A stretch of 64,000 nt of DNA, taken from the NCBI GenBank assembly GCA_027563935.2, contig JANVAS020000239.1:1240001-1304000 (forward strand), written 5' to 3'. This document shows positions 49,122 through 60,103 of this stretch, in pieces; position 1 is the stretch's first letter; every line of letters begins with the position of its first letter. Below the pieces are notes generated by a model that saw nothing but the letters and a program-made list of their open reading frames with translations, ran no database searches and had not been told where the DNA came from. The position numbers and the translations under genes were made by a program. Source of the DNA: Costus lasius. Taxonomy: Eukaryota > Streptophyta > Magnoliopsida > Zingiberales > Costaceae.

Positions 49122-50988
49122 CCTTGGATGGCACTCGGTTTAGTACCTTTGCAGCTGTCTCCAGTGCAAATCCCCAAAAAGAATATGGAAGAGTAGCCTG
49201 ACTCATCATAGAACGAACCATATCAAGTAACGTTCTATTTCTCCTCTCGGACACACCATTCCATTGCGGTGTTCCTGGCGGAGTGAGCTGTGAGATAATC
49301 CCACACTCCTTTAGATAGTCAGTAAACGCATGACTCAAGTATTCTCCACCTCGATCAGAACGAAGTGCCTTGATATTTCGGCCTAGCTGATTTTGTACTT
49401 CATTTTTGAACTCTTTGAACTTGTCAAAAGATTCACTCTTATGTCTCATAAGATAGACATAACCATACCTACTGAAATCATCAGTAAAGGTAATGAAGTA
49501 CGAATAGCCACCTCTGGCATGTTTACTAAACGGCCCACACACATCAGTGTGTATAAGGTCAAGTAAACCTGAAGCCCTTTGACCTTTATTAGGAAAGGGA
49601 AACTTCGTCATTTTACCCATTAAACAAGCTTTGCATGTATCAATCTCCTTATAGGAGAATGATCCCAGCAGTCCATGATCATGCAACCGCTTAATGCGTT
49701 TCTTGTTAATATGGCCTAAACGACTATGCCATAGCAAGGTGCTGTCATCAGCATACTTGGCTTTCTTATTATCAATGTTTTGTATAGAACATTCCATGTC
49801 CAACATGAATAACCCATTGTTAATTAAACCAGTAGCATAAACAATATTATCATAAGAAATTACACACTTTGAAATATTGCATTCAAAGGAAAATCCTTTC
49901 CTGACAAGAGCAGGAATAGAGATAATATTTTTAGTAATACTTGGAACAAAATAACAATTATCCAGTTCTAGTACAAGTCCAGATGGTAATGAGATGTAAT
50001 AAGTTCCTACAGCAACAGCAGCAACTCGTGCCCCGTTTCCAACTCGTAGGTCCACCTCATGTTGTCCCACCTGTCTTCTTCTCTTGAGTTCCTGTACATT
50101 TGAACAAATGTGAACTCCACATGCAGTGTCCAACACCCATGAAATAGAAGAAGAAGATATCATGACCTCAGTCACAAATATACCTGAGCCAGAAGCGATG
50201 CTTCCCTTCTTGTCTCCTTGGAGCGCTTTACAGTCCTTTTTCCAGTGACCCAGCTGGCCACAGTGGAAACACCTGTTGTCCTTCGACCGCTTCACCTTTT
50301 GTTTCAGAGCCTTACTGTAGTTCTTGACAGGGGCTTTGCCCTTCTTCCCCTTCTTCTTGTTCCTGGAAGGAACCATTAAGACAGAGGTTGAAGGCTTTCC
50401 CTTCAGAGTCTCCTCAGTAGTCAAGAGCATATTCAGCAGCTCTGCCGGAGTACAATCGATTTTGTTCATATTAAAGTTAATAATGAACGCATCGAAAGAG
50501 GGCGGGAGAGACTGCAGAATAATGTCTACAGCAAGCTCCTGATTAATGGTATGCCCCAGTTTCTCCAGAGCCTCCTTGTGCCCAATCATCTTGAGCACGT
50601 GAGCTCCCACTGGGCTCCCTTCAGCCAGTTTGCTCTGAAAGAAAAGCTTTGTCAGATTATAGCGTTCTGTCCTCGCCTGTGCAGCATACAACATCTTGAG
50701 GTTCGCTATAATCTCTATAGCCGACATATCCTCATGCTGACGCTGCAGCGGTGGCGTCATAGACGCTAGCATCAGGCAAGCGACATCAATGCTATCATTG
50801 ACATGCTTTTCATAGGCATCCCGAACCGCCCTTGCGGCGTTCGCAGCGGGTTGAGGCGGTATAGCCGTCTCGAGGACATACAGTTTCCTCTCTGCCTTAA
50901 GAACGATCTTAAGGTGTCCGTACCAGTCTGAGAAGTTTGGCCCAGCAAACTTCTCCCTTTCCAGTAGGGATCGCACATTGAAGCTCAT
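49122..50988 (-). pseudogene. Element J: Ty1/copia gag to integrase, truncated by rearrangement
   Basis: ATG at 50988-50986 opens a frame without stops through gag, zinc knuckle (CFHCGQLGHWKKDC intact), protease (DTACG), HHCC and integrase (SDRGGEY, NGVSERRNR; D-X35-E present). It is cut shortly after VLNRVPSKAVS at 49122; the next codons come from G gag in antisense. The rest of integrase, RT, RNase H and the PPT of J are missing. Close to A in sequence. It could make gag and protease but cannot copy itself. Confidence 0.93.
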
Positions 50989-51348
50989 GGTGTTCGTTGC
51001 TGCAGGAATCTACAACAATGCAAGAACAGCAAGGTCAGTATCAATGTTTAGAATCAATCTAGGACTTAAGAAAGATTCTTTTCTCACTATTTTATCTAAC
51101 TGTAAAATCCATTAAAACAGTCCGAAAGAGTAACACTCTTTTAGTGAGATGGGATCCAGATTTCATACTTGGTCTCCGCGTCCCGTTCAGGCGAGATAAG
51201 ATGCACAGAGAGTACAAGCACTAATTTCTGGTAGGCAGTCCCTGCCAATCGCCAACCCGTGCGATTCCCCTTCATCTGGGCAATCCAGCCGACTGTGCCA
51301 ACTGAGTTGGTACAACACAGTTTCTGATCCCACAGATGGCTGCCTCCA
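50989..51348 (-). other. Element J: leader, part next to gag
   Basis: Aligned with 2814-3175 of A; no gene. It ends at TGCCTCCA where L is inserted; the duplicated CTCCA is 51344-51348. Confidence 0.85.
51083..51148 (-). promoter_or_regulatory. Conserved branched RNA structure in copia leader (element J copy)
   Basis: Minus strand: outer stem CTCACT/AGTGAG, hairpin 1 AAAGAGT-GTT-ACTCTTT (51141-51125), hairpin 2 GACTG/CAGTT with one wobble pair. Confidence 0.55.
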
Positions 51349-53286
51349 TGATGTAGGGGGGAAGCGTGGAGTAAAACTACTGATGCAAAATTCAGTTATT
51401 TATTTTTGGGATTTTTAAAAAAAGTCAAAATTCAGAATGCAGCGAGAAAATAGCTATTAGAATTCCTGAGCAACTTTAATCATTTACAAAAAGTAGACAT
51501 ATGTTGCAGGAAAATCCATAAATCAAAAATTCAAACCAATTAAACCAAGATGTGGACCAAAACTTGTTCTTTTAAATCGTATAAGAATTGCAGATTGAAG
51601 ATCTGTCAAGTAATAAGGACATCAAAGGCAAAACAACTATTCAGATTAAAGAATAAAACTGGTGCAGAAATATATCATTCATCAAAAGTTGCACCATCTC
51701 GTAGGTTTATCTGTTCAATCTTAATCTGTCCCAACTGATCCAAATGATAGAGAAGGTTCAGATCTTGCTATTGGATACAAGGATCAGAGCTGAAGGCTTC
51801 TCCGAGTATGTTAAAAACCTGCACAAAGTAGTCTAGTCAGATTACAGGATTGAAACAACTGCAGAAGTTACTCAGATAAGAAAAGATGTCATGTCTCCCA
51901 GGATGATCCATGCGCTGTTAGACTGAGCCAAGTTATCCAAATGATAGATCAAGATGAGTTCTTCGTAATGGCATCAAAGTTCAAGGTTTTCGTTGTGCTG
52001 ATTGCTTAAGATACCTGCAAGAAAAAGCCTAAACAAATTAGAATTAACAGCAAACAGAAACAGGCAAACTGGGAAATCTGGAACAGGGGATGTTGCGCGG
52101 GAGCGGAGGAGGACTCGTCGGCGTTCGTCCGGTGGTGCATGATCGCCGGACCTGTTACGGTTGGAGGTCCCTCTGACGATGGCGAAGAGATGGCCGGAGT
52201 TAGCGGGTGGATGGTGGCTGATCGGAGGAGAATCGCGCGGAAGAGTCGTGCTGGGCGGGAGCTCGGCGGAAACAGGGGATGGCGTGAGTGGCAGGGGCGG
52301 TCGCCGTTCGCCGGATGGTGGACGAAATCTAAACCTGCTACAACTGGAAGCTCGTATGAAGGAGGCGAGGACGTGGCCAGAGTTTGGGGTCGATTGGCCG
52401 CCTGTCGGAGGAGCACGATGCGGAAGGGCGGAACTAGGTCGCGAGCAGGGCGGAAACAGGGGATGGCGTCGGAGTTTCGATTCCGGCCATCGGTGAGGTG
52501 GATGGGCAGATCCCGGCGGCTTAAGACTCGTCTTGGAGAGGAGGAGTGATGTTCGAGATCTTGTGAGGATCAGACCGGCGGATCGTCGGCGGCGTGCTCA
52601 CAAAGATTCAGAAAATCTGCAGGTTTGCTGGGTGTGCGATGTTGGCAGCGGAGCAGGACAATTGGGGAAGAAGGAGATTGGAGAAGAAAGGAAGAGGGAG
52701 GGGCTTAGCCCTAGAAGGAGGAGAAGAGGGAAGAGACATCCGAATCCATCGGAAGAAGGACTATTTCCATTCCATTCATCAAATCATCAAATCATCAAAT
52801 CTGTCTGTACAAGGTTCAAGCTTTGATACATATAGGGGAAGATTGGGAGAGACGTTGCTGCAAAGAGACGTTGGTGTTCCCTTGTTTGAACGGCTGCAGC
52901 GATGGCATTGGAGCTTTCCTCCTTCGATTGCTGAAGAGAAACGTTGAACTTTCCTTGTGAGGTGCGAAGGTAACGTTGAAGCTTCCAACTTTGGCTGAAG
53001 AAGAGCGTTGGCTGCGAGCGTGCGTTGAACCGTTCAGCGTTGAAGATGATCTTGATGCAGATTTGAAGTTGGCGCAAGTCGCATGGCTAGATTGGCTGAT
53101 TTGTGGAGAGTACAACTTATTCTCTGGAAAGTGTCTTGACCAAGTAGTTGAAGTTATTCTTTTCTTTATTTTGAGCTAGCATTTGGAGTGAGTCTTGCTA
53201 GCTTATTCGCGAGCCTCCAAGTCTTTCTCTATGGTAATCTTAAACTCCACTTGTACCGTCGTGGTTTGTGGTCTCTGCCCCCATCA
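51349..53286 (-). mobile_element. Element L: 3' LTR, 1938 bp
   Basis: Plus strand runs from TGATGTAGGGGGG to GCCCCCATCA, so in element orientation it is TGATG...CATCA. The pair at 55044-56981 has the same length with about 12 differences. Target duplication CTCCA on both sides of the whole element. The LTR has a GC-rich part (about 52090-52560) with reading frames on both strands kept in both LTRs; no known domain recognised. Confidence 0.93.
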
Positions 53287-54692
53287 TTTCTCCCCGGGTG
53301 AAAATAATTCTTCCCCGAAGAATTGTTCTTGTGTAGGTGGAGAAGTTCTGTAGGGGTGAGAGTCAGTTGCTCCTCAACGATCCGAAACTTCCAAGTGTTG
53401 TTAGCATCACAGCATCCTGTCTTGTTGTTCCTTGTCCACGATCTAAGCTGCATATCAAGGGTACCTGCATTGAATTCCCTTTCTCGGCCGTACTCATTAG
53501 TAAGTTTGTCATAGAAAATCATAGGACTTATGAAAGAACAAGGAATGTTGAAATCAACGTGCTCAACATCATTAAGTGTAAAGAGCAAATCATGTTTGGG
53601 TTTATTATGTTCTTTTGATCCTAATGGTGGCTTAATAGTGTGAGTAGAAGGACCTAAAAGACAGGATTCAAGCATCATAGGGTCCTGGTAGAGATTTTCT
53701 AAGTCTAGGGTTTGACCTAAAGGTTGAGGATTAGGATCTAGGTCAAGCTCAAAAGGTTCTAACTTAGGTTCAAGACATGGTTCAAGAAGACCTATGGGTT
53801 TGGGTTCAGCTTTAGGCTCTCTAATAGTAGTGCTAAGATCAAGTTGAGAACCTATGGGTATGGGCCCTAAGATTGAAGGTAGAAGTTTTGGCCCTAAAAT
53901 TGAAGGTGAAGGTACTGGTTCTACTGGAAGGTTTGGTTCTTTATGTCTTACTTCTTCAAGTTCACTAGTTTCATCAAGACATGAGTTAGGTTCTAAAGTA
54001 GGCTCCAAAGTTTGTTCAAGTTCTAAAGGGGTCTCTAAAGGTGACTTAGGGTTAGGTTGACTATCAGATAAGTCAACTAAAGGTTCCCTAGTATTGGATT
54101 TACACTCATCTAGGGGTATGTTCAGAATGGTTGTAGGTAGGTCAAGTTTCCTCCTATGTGTTGCTTTAAGATTCTGCTCTACCTCAGTAGCTATTTTGAA
54201 AGCTTCTTCTAAAGTGTGTATGGGGTAGTAGGTGAGACCTTTCCAAATATTAAATCTAAGACCATTCATAAACCTATTAAGTATAACCCTAGGAGTTTCT
54301 CTAATTCTACTCCTATAGCGGAGATCATTAAAGTTGAATATATATTCAGGCACTGTCATAATTTTTTGTGTGAGGCTAATAAATTGGTCACAAAAAGTTT
54401 TATGGAGAAATGGAGAATCATATTTTTCTTCTAGTTTATAAAGCATCTCATCCCATTTTTCAATAGGGGGGCGTCTAAACATTTCTAGGTTTCTTTCTAC
54501 ACTAGTCCAGTATAATTTAGCTGTGCCTTCTAGGAGACTTCGGGTGAACCTAACTTTGCAATGTTCAGGCATGGCAGTTGAATAAAAATAATGCTCAAGT
54601 TTTGTTATCCAATCACTAAAATCCTTAGGGTTAAGAGAACCACTAAAGGTAGGGGGTTGGAGTCTAGTGGCCATGGGATGTTTTGAAAACAC
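53229..54692 (-). CDS. Element L: gag-like protein of a gag-only LTR element
   Basis: 487 codons on the minus strand from ATG at 54692; a second ATG seven codons later is also possible. Residues about 5-185 look like a retrotransposon gag domain (FSGSLNPKDFSDWITKLE, GTAKLYW, EEKYDSPF, VPEYIFNF, RFMNGLRFNIWKGL). The rest is rich in Leu, Glu and Pro with LEPTLEP-like repeats, then a tail that runs into the 3' LTR. No zinc knuckle, protease, RT, RNase H or integrase is visible here or elsewhere in the 1757-bp internal region. No stop interrupts it. This fits the published TR-GAG class of plant non-autonomous elements. It may package RNA for mobilisation by an autonomous partner, which is inference. 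Confidence 0.85.
   Translation of the reverse strand: MFSKHPMATRLQPPTFSGSLNPKDFSDWITKLEHYFYSTAMPEHCKVRFTRSLLEGTAKLYWTSVERNLEMFRRPPIEKWDEMLYKLEEKYDSPFLHKTFCDQFISLTQKIMTVPEYIFNFNDLRYRSRIRETPRVILNRFMNGLRFNIWKGLTYYPIHTLEEAFKIATEVEQNLKATHRRKLDLPTTILNIPLDECKSNTREPLVDLSDSQPNPKSPLETPLELEQTLEPTLEPNSCLDETSELEEVRHKEPNLPVEPVPSPSILGPKLLPSILGPIPIGSQLDLSTTIREPKAEPKPIGLLEPCLEPKLEPFELDLDPNPQPLGQTLDLENLYQDPMMLESCLLGPSTHTIKPPLGSKEHNKPKHDLLFTLNDVEHVDFNIPCSFISPMIFYDKLTNEYGREREFNAGTLDMQLRSWTRNNKTGCCDANNTWKFRIVEEQLTLTPTELLHLHKNNSSGKNYFHPGRNDGGRDHKPRRYKWSLRLP
53287..53300 (-). other. Element L: probable polypurine tract
   Basis: Minus strand reads CCCGGGGAGAAA just before the 3' LTR start. The purine run is short, so confidence is moderate. 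Confidence 0.55.
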
Positions 54693-55028
54693 AATATAAT
54701 CCTTTGAAAATAGAGCTCCCTAAGATGTCAAAAATGATTTCAGCTAGTACGAAAAATTTATCTCAGAATAAACAAACTAGCATGCAAACAATAAGCACAT
54801 AATAATTTTTTTTTTTTATCAAATAGCAAAATATGCAAACTAAATGATATGAACAATGAAACATGAAAGCAATCAATTTTTTTTTTTTCAATCAATTTAT
54901 CAATGAAACATGAAACTAGAATGCAAAACTAAATATAAAGAAACATGAAGGATTTTTTTTTTTTTTTTTTTTTTGTGCAGAGAGAGAAGCAAGGATCGTG
55001 TAGGCAGACAAGAGTTGCCAACGAACCT
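54693..55028 (-). other. Element L: leader with T-rich tracts
   Basis: About 335 bp without a gene. On the plus strand it holds T runs near 54807-54819, 54880-54890 and a run of about 20 Ts near 54954-54974 (A runs in element orientation). Confidence 0.75.
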
Positions 55029-55040
55029 GCTCTGATACCA
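55029..55040 (-). other. Element L: primer binding site (initiator tRNA-Met)
   Basis: Minus strand TGGTATCAGAGC, full match, three bases from the LTR end. It fixes the orientation of L. Confidence 0.88.
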
Positions 55041-55043
55041 AAC

Positions 55044-56981
55044 TGATGTAGGGGGGAAGCGTGGAGTAAAACTACTGATGCAAAATTCAGCTATTTATTT
55101 TTGGGATTTTTAAAAAAAGTCAAAATTCAGAATGCAGCGAGAAAATAGCTATTAGAATTCCTGAGCAACTTTAATCATTTACAAAAAGTAGACATATGTT
55201 GCAGGAAAATCCATAAATCAAAAATTCAAACCAATTAAACCAAGATGTAGACCAAAACTTGTTCTTTTAAATCGTATAAGAATTGCAGATTGAAGATCTG
55301 TCAAGTAATAAGGACATCAAAGGCAAAACAACTATTCAGATTAAAGAATAAAACTGGTGCAGAAATATATCATTCATCAAAAGTTGCACCATCTCGTAGG
55401 TTTATCTGTTCAATCTTAATCTGTCCCAACTGATCCAAATGATAGAGAAGGTTCAGATCTTGCTATTGGATACAAGGATCAGAGCTGAAGGCTTCTCCGA
55501 GTATGTTAAAAACCTGCACAAAGTAGTCTAGTCAGATTACAGGATTGAAACAACTGCAGAAGTTACTCAGATAAGAAAAGATGTCATGTCTCCCAGGATG
55601 ATCCATGCGCTGTTAGACTGAGCCAAGTTATCTAAATGATAGATCAAGATGAGTTCTTCGTAATGGCATCAAAGTTCAAGGTTTTCGTTGTGCTGATTGC
55701 TTAAGATACCTGCAAGAAAAAGCCTAAACAAATTAGAATTAACAGCAAACAGAAACAGGCAAACTGGGAAATCTGGAACAGGGGATGTTGCGCGGGAGCA
55801 GAGGAGGACTCGTCGGCGTTCGTCCGGTGGTGCATGATCGCCGGACCTGTTACGGTTGGAGGTCCCTCTGACGATGGCGAAGAGATGGCCGGAGTTAGCG
55901 GGTGGATGGTGGCTGATCGGAGGAGAATCGCGCGGAAGAGTCGTGCTGGGCGGGAGCTCGGCGGAAACAGGGGATGGCGTGAGTGGCAGGGGCGGTCGCC
56001 GTTCGCCGGATGGTGGACGAAATCTAAACCTGCTACAACTGGAAGCTCGTATGAAGGAGGCGAGGACGTGGCCAGAGTTTGGGGTCGATTGGCCGCCTGT
56101 CGGAGGAGCACGATGCGGAAGGGCGGAACTAGGTCGCGAGTAGGGCGGAAACAGGGGATGGCGTCGGAGTTTCGATTCTGGCCATCGGTGAGGTGGATGG
56201 GCAGATCCCGGCGGCTGAAGACTCGCCTTGGAGAGGAGGAGTGATGTTCGAGATCTTGTGAGGATCAGACCGGCGGATCGTCGGCGGCGTGCTCACAAAG
56301 ATTCAGAAAATCTGCAGGTTTGCTAGGTGTGCGATGTTGGCAGCGGAGCAGGACAATTGGGGAAGAAGGAGATTGGAGAAGAAAGGAAGAGGGAGGGGCT
56401 CAGCCCTAGAAGGAGGAGAAGAGGGAAGAGACATCCGAATCCATCGGAAGAAGGACTATTTCCATTCCATTCATCAAATCATCAAATCATCAAATCTGTC
56501 TGTACAAGGTTCAAGCTTTGATACATATAGGGGAAGATTGGGAGAGACGTTGCTGCAAAGAGACGTTGGTGTTCCCTTGTTTGAACGGCTGCAGCGATGG
56601 CATTGGAGCTTTCCTCCTTCGATTGCTGAAGAGAAATGTTGAACTTTCCTTGTGAGGTGCGAAGGTAACGTTGAAGCTTCCAACTTTGGCTGAAGAAGAG
56701 CGTTGGCTGCGAGCGTGCGTTGAACCGTTCAACGTTGAAGATGATCTTGATGCAGATTTGAAGTTGGCGCAAGTCGCATGGCTAGATTGGCTGATTTGTG
56801 GAGAGTACAACTTATTCTCTGGAAAGTGTCTTGACCAAGTAGTTGAAGTTATTCTTTTCTTTATTTTGAGCTAGCATTTGGAGTGAGTCTTGCTAGCTTA
56901 TTCGCGAGCCTCCAAGTCTTTCTCTATGGTAATCTTAAACTCCACTTGTACCGTCGTGGTTTGTGGTCTCTGCCCCCATCA
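55044..56981 (-). mobile_element. Element L: 5' LTR, 1938 bp
   Basis: Pair of 51349-53286 with the same ends. Followed by CTCCA (56982-56986) and then J leader sequence that directly continues 51343. Confidence 0.93.
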
Positions 56982-58383
56982 CTCCATGTGCTACCATATG
57001 CGCCACATATGTAGCCTACATGGTCAAGCTGACCTAACCTACTCCCTGGACCACCACGTGCTATGCTGAGCAACGAGAAGCGATAAATCCCTTCTCTGTA
57101 ACACGCAGGTGAAATCACACACCGTCTAAAGATAGATGGACGTGCCCACTGAGTGGGTACAACACGGCTCCAACGATAGTCAGAACAGCGAGGTTTCGCG
57201 TCAGAAGGCTTACGAGCTTGATATTTTAGCGTTGGATTTTAACGGTCTTTTATCTTCTTAACTATCATGCAAATCCTATGGTGATAGCAGAAGATAAATA
57301 AATCATGCATTTCTAATTATTTAGAAAATAAAAGAAAGCATGGATCTTATGTGGTAAAAGCCCATAGAGCCTAAGTAAGACCTTAAATCAACTTAAGTCT
57401 TCACTTGCTCTTCTTGGGTCTTTTGCATCTCATCTGGTCCAACCCAGGGCCCTAGCGCTCAATGCAGCTCAGGTGCGCCCACCAGCTGAATGCTCCTCTG
57501 CGATGTGTGCTTTTGTGCTCTTGTCTAATTAAAATACATTTTAATCTATCTAGACAAGCTTGACTCGCAGGTCAATTATACAATAAATTAATTAAAAACG
57601 TGATTCGCAGATCACAAAAATAATAATTTACCAGGCTCGCAGGCCCCAGCACAGCACACATTAAAAGGGCAACCCACATAAGATTTAAATAAACAAGCAT
57701 CATGGCATCATTCAATCAACATGTGATCCATTACAAAGAAAATAAAATTTTGAAAACCCATTGGCATCAATTTTAATTTTCTTATGTGCCCTACAACCTT
57801 ACAACGGTCCATTGATAGGGATCCACTCATCAATCTAGTTAGATCCATGCCCTTGCATGCACCAAGTCCTAACTGACTCGAGTTGACCTAATGGTCAACC
57901 ATGCATGCGCCAAGGGCTGAACAGCCAACATGAGTTCTAGCAAGCGGGTGTGACCCCGGGCCTAACTCATGTGTGTTCACTGGTTGTCTCAACCAGACCT
58001 CGCTACACGCCTGTGATGCAATCGACCTATAGCCACCTCGTGCTTGCGCACAGGTGCCATCTGGTCGATCCATCTAGGCTGTCAGATGGTCTGATCAGAC
58101 TAATTTGATCTATACTAGATGATGCTTTCAACCCCATCAACCCGTCTAAGGGTTTATAGTAAGCGCCTCTTAGATCTAGTAAACGCGCAAGTCATCAAGT
58201 TTTGTGAAAACTTCAAGAACAACATGCGCAACTATCATACTAGCGCCAACATAAATAAATCTCATACATGCGCAACATGAACATACTACCAACTAGTATA
58301 ATCGCATGAAGAGAAATCTTAGATCTAAGCATCAAGCATACATGGATCACACAAAGCAATCATAAGAACATATAAGAACCTAC
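56982..58383 (-). other. Element J: leader, part next to PBS
   Basis: Aligned with 3172-4594 of A; no gene. Confidence 0.85.
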
Positions 58384-58395
58384 GCTCTGATACCA
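58384..58395 (-). other. Element J: primer binding site (initiator tRNA-Met)
   Basis: Minus strand TGGTATCAGAGC two bases from the LTR end. It shows that 58398-60103 is the 5' LTR of J. Confidence 0.88.
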
Positions 58396-58397
58396 AT

Positions 58398-60103
58398 TGT
58401 AGAGTCCCCTTCAAGGGGGAGCGCAAGGGGGTGAAACCCTAAGTGTGGCGCATATAACATTTTCGCATGGGATGCTAGGGTTTCAACAAAATCGCATGTA
58501 ATATATTCTTATGATCAACTTCAAATGATTGAATGGATCAAGAGGAAGTTCATACCAATGCCATTAGATTGGATGGTGCCTTGGAAGTAAGATTGCGAAA
58601 GGGCTTTCCTCCAAAGGTGGCGCACACAAGAAGATGATGGCTACTCCTTGTGTTCCTTGTGCTAGCAAGGCTTCAAGGCTCTTGTCGTATGAAGGAGATG
58701 GAAATACACTTTCGGCTAGGGCGATGAAGCTCTCCTTCTTGTCGTCGAGACCAACCTCTACACGAATGGATCAACGACCAAGCAAGAAGACAACATGCGT
58801 TGAGGCGTTTTCTTAGATGAGGCGTTACATGATTTCCCAATATGGAAAGTCATGAAGCTATCGCCCACTCAAAGCAAACTGCCCTAAAACGCTTTCACCT
58901 TGAACCAACCGTTCGCACATATGTGAACCGGTTCAATGGAATTCGGTCTAATGCTTTTGGTTCAAAGACCAAACCGAAAACAACCCAAGCCATGGTCTAG
59001 ATCTCTCTCTGAACCAAAATGGTTCAAGATCTAACCGTTGATCTCTTGATGCTTCTGATCTCACTGATCTAGCATCACTTCTCTCGATCGAAGCTTACCG
59101 ATCTCAATCCCTAATCAATCAAACATGATCAGATCAAATCTCACTTACAATCAGAGTTTAAACTCCTTTAAACTGAACCCAAACAATTCAGTCCACACGA
59201 TCTGACTTAAGCAAGCCATATCATCGAATTGTGCGACCCTAAGGGTTTCCTTTAAATGTCGGTAACGATAACTCACGTTATCACGAACAGTGAGGGGTAT
59301 CTAGCAACACATCACTGTCTCCCGATATAAAGGAAAGAGTCTTCCAAGACTACACCCAAACCACAGCACAAGTGTGAATCCACTTCACTAGGCATACATG
59401 TTTCCTTTGCCACTGGATGTTCTTATTGGACAAGCGTGTCAAGCCTGTAGTTCCAATATGATGAGCATGATTAGATCAGATGAACATAGTCACCTGGGTA
59501 TGGCCATACACTTTCTCAATCATCTTATGCAAGGGGGGCCCCTTCAGAACATCACTCTCCAAACAAGGAGACGGCAATCCTATATCTATCACTAGTGCCC
59601 TAACCTGACTCATGATCATCATCCAAGATAGTCTATAACCATTATGTTTCAAATGATATTGAACTACCTCAAAACAATGACAATCATCATTTAGAAACAC
59701 AAGTGATCTCAAGTCAGAGGACATGTGCCACTTGATGCAAACAAGGATTATTCACATTGTGACAAACAATTGAATATCCTAGTAGGGTCTGTCCAGTACA
59801 TCCAATGTACCCATGAGTCTACATCTTATTCCATGCTCGAAGCATCCTATAAGATTAGAACACATATTAGTCTCAATCATATCAAGGCTGTCTCATGTTC
59901 ACCAAGATATCTCGACTAAGGACATTACAGCATGTCAGCCTAGCTGAACAGCATTGAGACATTATTCAGAAGCACACTTATTGCAGCAGACAATGTAACA
60001 TACTGAATAACAACCGTTGCCTTTATAAACATAAGAGTTTATATACATGATACTGATAGAATCCCAAGGCCTCAAACATTATCCTTAAGGGCATACCCCA
60101 ACA
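58398..60103 (-). mobile_element. Element J: right (5') LTR, 1706 bp
   Basis: Plus strand TGTAGAGTCC to CCCCAACA, followed by the GTATG target duplication (60104-60108) and G gag. Pair of 47091-48796. Confidence 0.93.

Noticed and set aside
52787..53115. Frames of 67-117 codons in the LTR of L on both strands
   Set aside because: Mutually overlapping frames in a repeat, no recognised domain; kept only because the two LTRs are young.
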